Shown here: in pieces, positions 62,599 through 64,000 of the stretch
Layout: each line of letters opens with the position of its first letter
Position numbering within the stretch: the first letter of the stretch is position 1
Source: a bacterium 210917-SL.2.15
Lineage (GTDB): Bacteria; Bacillota; Clostridia; Oscillospirales; Oscillospiraceae
Direction of reading: 5' to 3'
NCBI GenBank assembly: GCA_020555605.1
Contig: JAJCJC010000001.1
Span: 310,001-374,000 of the forward strand
DNA length: 64,000 bases
Position numbers and translations under genes: made by a program
Notes under the pieces: model-generated
The model's input: only the letters and a program-made list of their open reading frames with translations
Told to the model about the DNA's origin: nothing
Database searches by the model: none

Positions 62599-63594
62599 TC
62601 ACCGTCTCGCCTTTCCCGCCGGTTTACCGCCGGTTCCGGCGCGGCGCTTTTCGTCGTCCTCATAGGCTTTGATAATGCGCTGCACCATCACATGGCGCAC
62701 TACGTCGTCCTGTGTCAGGCCGCAGATGCCGATGCCTTCCACATCCCGAAGCACCCGCACCGCCTCTTTCAGGCCGCTGACCTTGTCGGCGGGCAGGTCG
62801 ATCTGGGTCACGTCGCCCGTGATGACCACCTTGGAACCGAAGCCCATGCGGGTGAGGAACATTTTCATCTGCTCGCGGCTGGTGTTCTGGGCCTCGTCCA
62901 GGATAATAAAGGAGTTGTCCAGCGTGCGCCCGCGCATATAGGCCAGGGGAGCCACCTCAATGTTGCCCCGCTCGAGGTATTTATTATAGGTATCCGCCCC
63001 CAGGGTATCGAACAGCGCGTCATACAGGGGCCGCAGATAGGGATCCACCTTGCTCTGCAGGTCGCCGGGCAGAAAGCCCAGGCGCTCGCCGGCCTCTACC
63101 GCCGGGCGGGTGAGAATGATGCGGTCGATACTTTTTTCCCGGAAAGCCGCCACGGCGGCAGCCACAGCGAGATAGGTTTTACCCGTGCCCGCGGGGCCGA
63201 CGCCGATGGTGACGGTATTTTTCTGAATGGACTCCACATATTTGCGCTGGCCGATGGTCTTGGCCTTCACCGGGCGGCCTTTGGCAGTAATGCACACCAC
63301 GTCCCGGGCCAGATCCGCCACTTTCTCCTCCTGCCCGGCCCGGGTCAGACTGAGCACATAGCGCACATTCTGCTCGTTGATCGGCTCGCCCTTAGCCGAC
63401 AGGGCCAGCAACGCCTTCAGCGCCCGGGCAGCCAGCAGCACATCCTCCGCCTCGCCAGCGATCTTCAGTTCCCCGTCGCGGTTAGTCACCGCCACATGCA
63501 GTTCGCTTTCGATCAGGCGTATGTTTTCATCGAAAGAACCGAATACATTGATGGCCTCTTCCATCCTTCCGATGCTCATCCTTTGTTCCACCAT
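62599..63594 (-). CDS. phoH: PhoH family ATPase/RNA helicase-like protein
   Basis: 331 residues. P-loop VGPAGTGKTYLAVAAAV near residue 130, Walker B SFIILDEAQNTSREQMKMFLTRMG, and an N-terminal KH-like region. PhoH-like proteins are thought to act on RNA, often with YbeY. ATG 63594 has GGAGGAGA upstream. Standard order yqfD-phoH-ybeY. Confidence 0.95.
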   Translation of the reverse strand: MVEQRMSIGRMEEAINVFGSFDENIRLIESELHVAVTNRDGELKIAGEAEDVLLAARALKALLALSAKGEPINEQNVRYVLSLTRAGQEEKVADLARDVVCITAKGRPVKAKTIGQRKYVESIQKNTVTIGVGPAGTGKTYLAVAAAVAAFREKSIDRIILTRPAVEAGERLGFLPGDLQSKVDPYLRPLYDALFDTLGADTYNKYLERGNIEVAPLAYMRGRTLDNSFIILDEAQNTSREQMKMFLTRMGFGSKVVITGDVTQIDLPADKVSGLKEAVRVLRDVEGIGICGLTQDDVVRHVMVQRIIKAYEDDEKRRAGTGGKPAGKARR

Positions 63595-63619
63595 GCTGAA
63601 CAATCTCCTCCGGTTTTGT

Positions 63620-64000
63620 CTATTCCGCCAGCGCCACGGTCATTCCAATCTGTTCCTCGCATTCGGCATGCAGCGTGACTGTATAAGCCGCTCCGCTTTT
63701 CTTCACGCTCAGCGTGCTGTTTTTCACGCTGCCGCCCTCTTCCATGCAATCTGAAAGCTGCCGCTCCAGGGCTTCGCCGGCGCGGCTCTGGGCCTCCTCG
63801 GCGCTCAGTGCGCGTTCCACCGGCTCATATTCCCGCACCGTGACGCACTCAAGCGCCAGCGGCGTAGCCACACCGCCTGGCAGGCGCAGGCGTTTCGTTT
63901 TTGTTATTTTATCATAATTGGCATAGGAAATGCTACTGCCTGGCACAATTTTTATGCGTTGTTTTCCAAAAATTAGGGTAAATACCTGCTTTTTTCGTCC
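63620..64000 (-). CDS. yqfD: Sporulation protein YqfD (C-terminal part, off the right edge)
   Basis: The minus strand is open from 64000 to the stop at 63620: RKKQVFTLIFGKQRIKI, then a GGVATPLALECVTVREYEPVERALSAEEA region and an immunogenic-like tail VTLHAECEEQIGMTVAL. This matches the YqfD C-terminus, and yqfD is directly upstream of phoH in Bacillus and Clostridia. YqfD is a sigma-E-controlled spore protein. Only 127 residues of about 400 are visible. Confidence 0.82.
   Translation of the reverse strand, partial: GRKKQVFTLIFGKQRIKIVPGSSISYANYDKITKTKRLRLPGGVATPLALECVTVREYEPVERALSAEEAQSRAGEALERQLSDCMEEGGSVKNSTLSVKKSGAAYTVTLHAECEEQIGMTVALAE

Noticed and set aside
1..64000. CRISPR arrays, tRNA or rRNA genes, prophage or insertion sequences
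   Set aside because: No regularly spaced direct repeats, no tRNA cloverleaf, and no transposase, integrase or phage structural gene was found in reading through the window.

Overview
The window reads as chromosome of a spore-forming, GC-rich Firmicute of the class Clostridia, probably an anaerobic gut or fermentative relative of the Oscillospiraceae/Christensenellales type. The evidence is the presence of spo0A, spoIVB, a yqfD end and a cwlJ-gerQ pair, a Gram-positive dcw division cluster with mraZ and spoVD, Firmicute gene orders (yqfD-phoH-ybeY-era-yqzL-recO), T-box and THF riboswitches, and lysine-fermentation genes. Most genes lie on the minus strand. No tRNA, rRNA, CRISPR array, prophage or recognisable insertion sequence was seen.

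Layout. 1-2.4 kb: a comEA-like gene leading into an OmpR-type regulator and a sensor kinase that runs off the left edge. 2.5-3.9 kb: a DacA-type D-Ala-D-Ala carboxypeptidase. 4.0-12.0 kb: a lysine-fermentation island. Here kdd, kce and a three-gene TRAP transporter are transcribed leftward, and kal plus a sigma-54 activator rightward. The 380-bp gap between kdd and kal carries two divergent, well-formed -24/-12 promoters and, between them, three palindromes of the form ATTCA-N4-TGAAT. The activator is unusual: its sensor half is a complete Kdd-like dehydrogenase domain fused to the AAA+ and helix-turn-helix modules, so an enzyme of the pathway appears to have become its own pathway's sensor. 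This is the most interesting system in the window. 12.1-13.4 kb: a T-box leader that now drives an asparagine synthetase with its ATP-binding core deleted.

13.5-28.4 kb: accessory and housekeeping genes. These include two separately located GntR/YtrA-type regulator plus ABC exporter modules, proC, a flavodoxin-ferredoxin fusion, a MATE exporter with a possible attenuator, intact asnA, an AI-2E family permease and an LTA-synthase-like enzyme. 28.8-36 kb: a TSCPD protein, cwlJ-gerQ, folC followed by a THF riboswitch and a folate ECF transporter gene, a CofE-like ligase, and spoIVB-spo0A.

36.3-50.5 kb: a dcw cluster in the order mraZ-rsmH-ftsL-spoVD-murE-mraY-ftsW-murG-murA-ftsQ-DUF881-sbp-ftsZ. 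It lacks murF, murD, murC and ftsA, and three exact 10-bp-spaced MraZ boxes sit at its promoter. 50.8-52.7 kb: an SLH-domain surface protein gene whose 5' end stops at two overlapping perfect palindromes. 52.8-64 kb: a coiled-coil protein, coaD, rsmD, uvrC, an HPr, mutS2, recO, yqzL, era, ybeY, phoH and the end of yqfD, which runs off the right edge.
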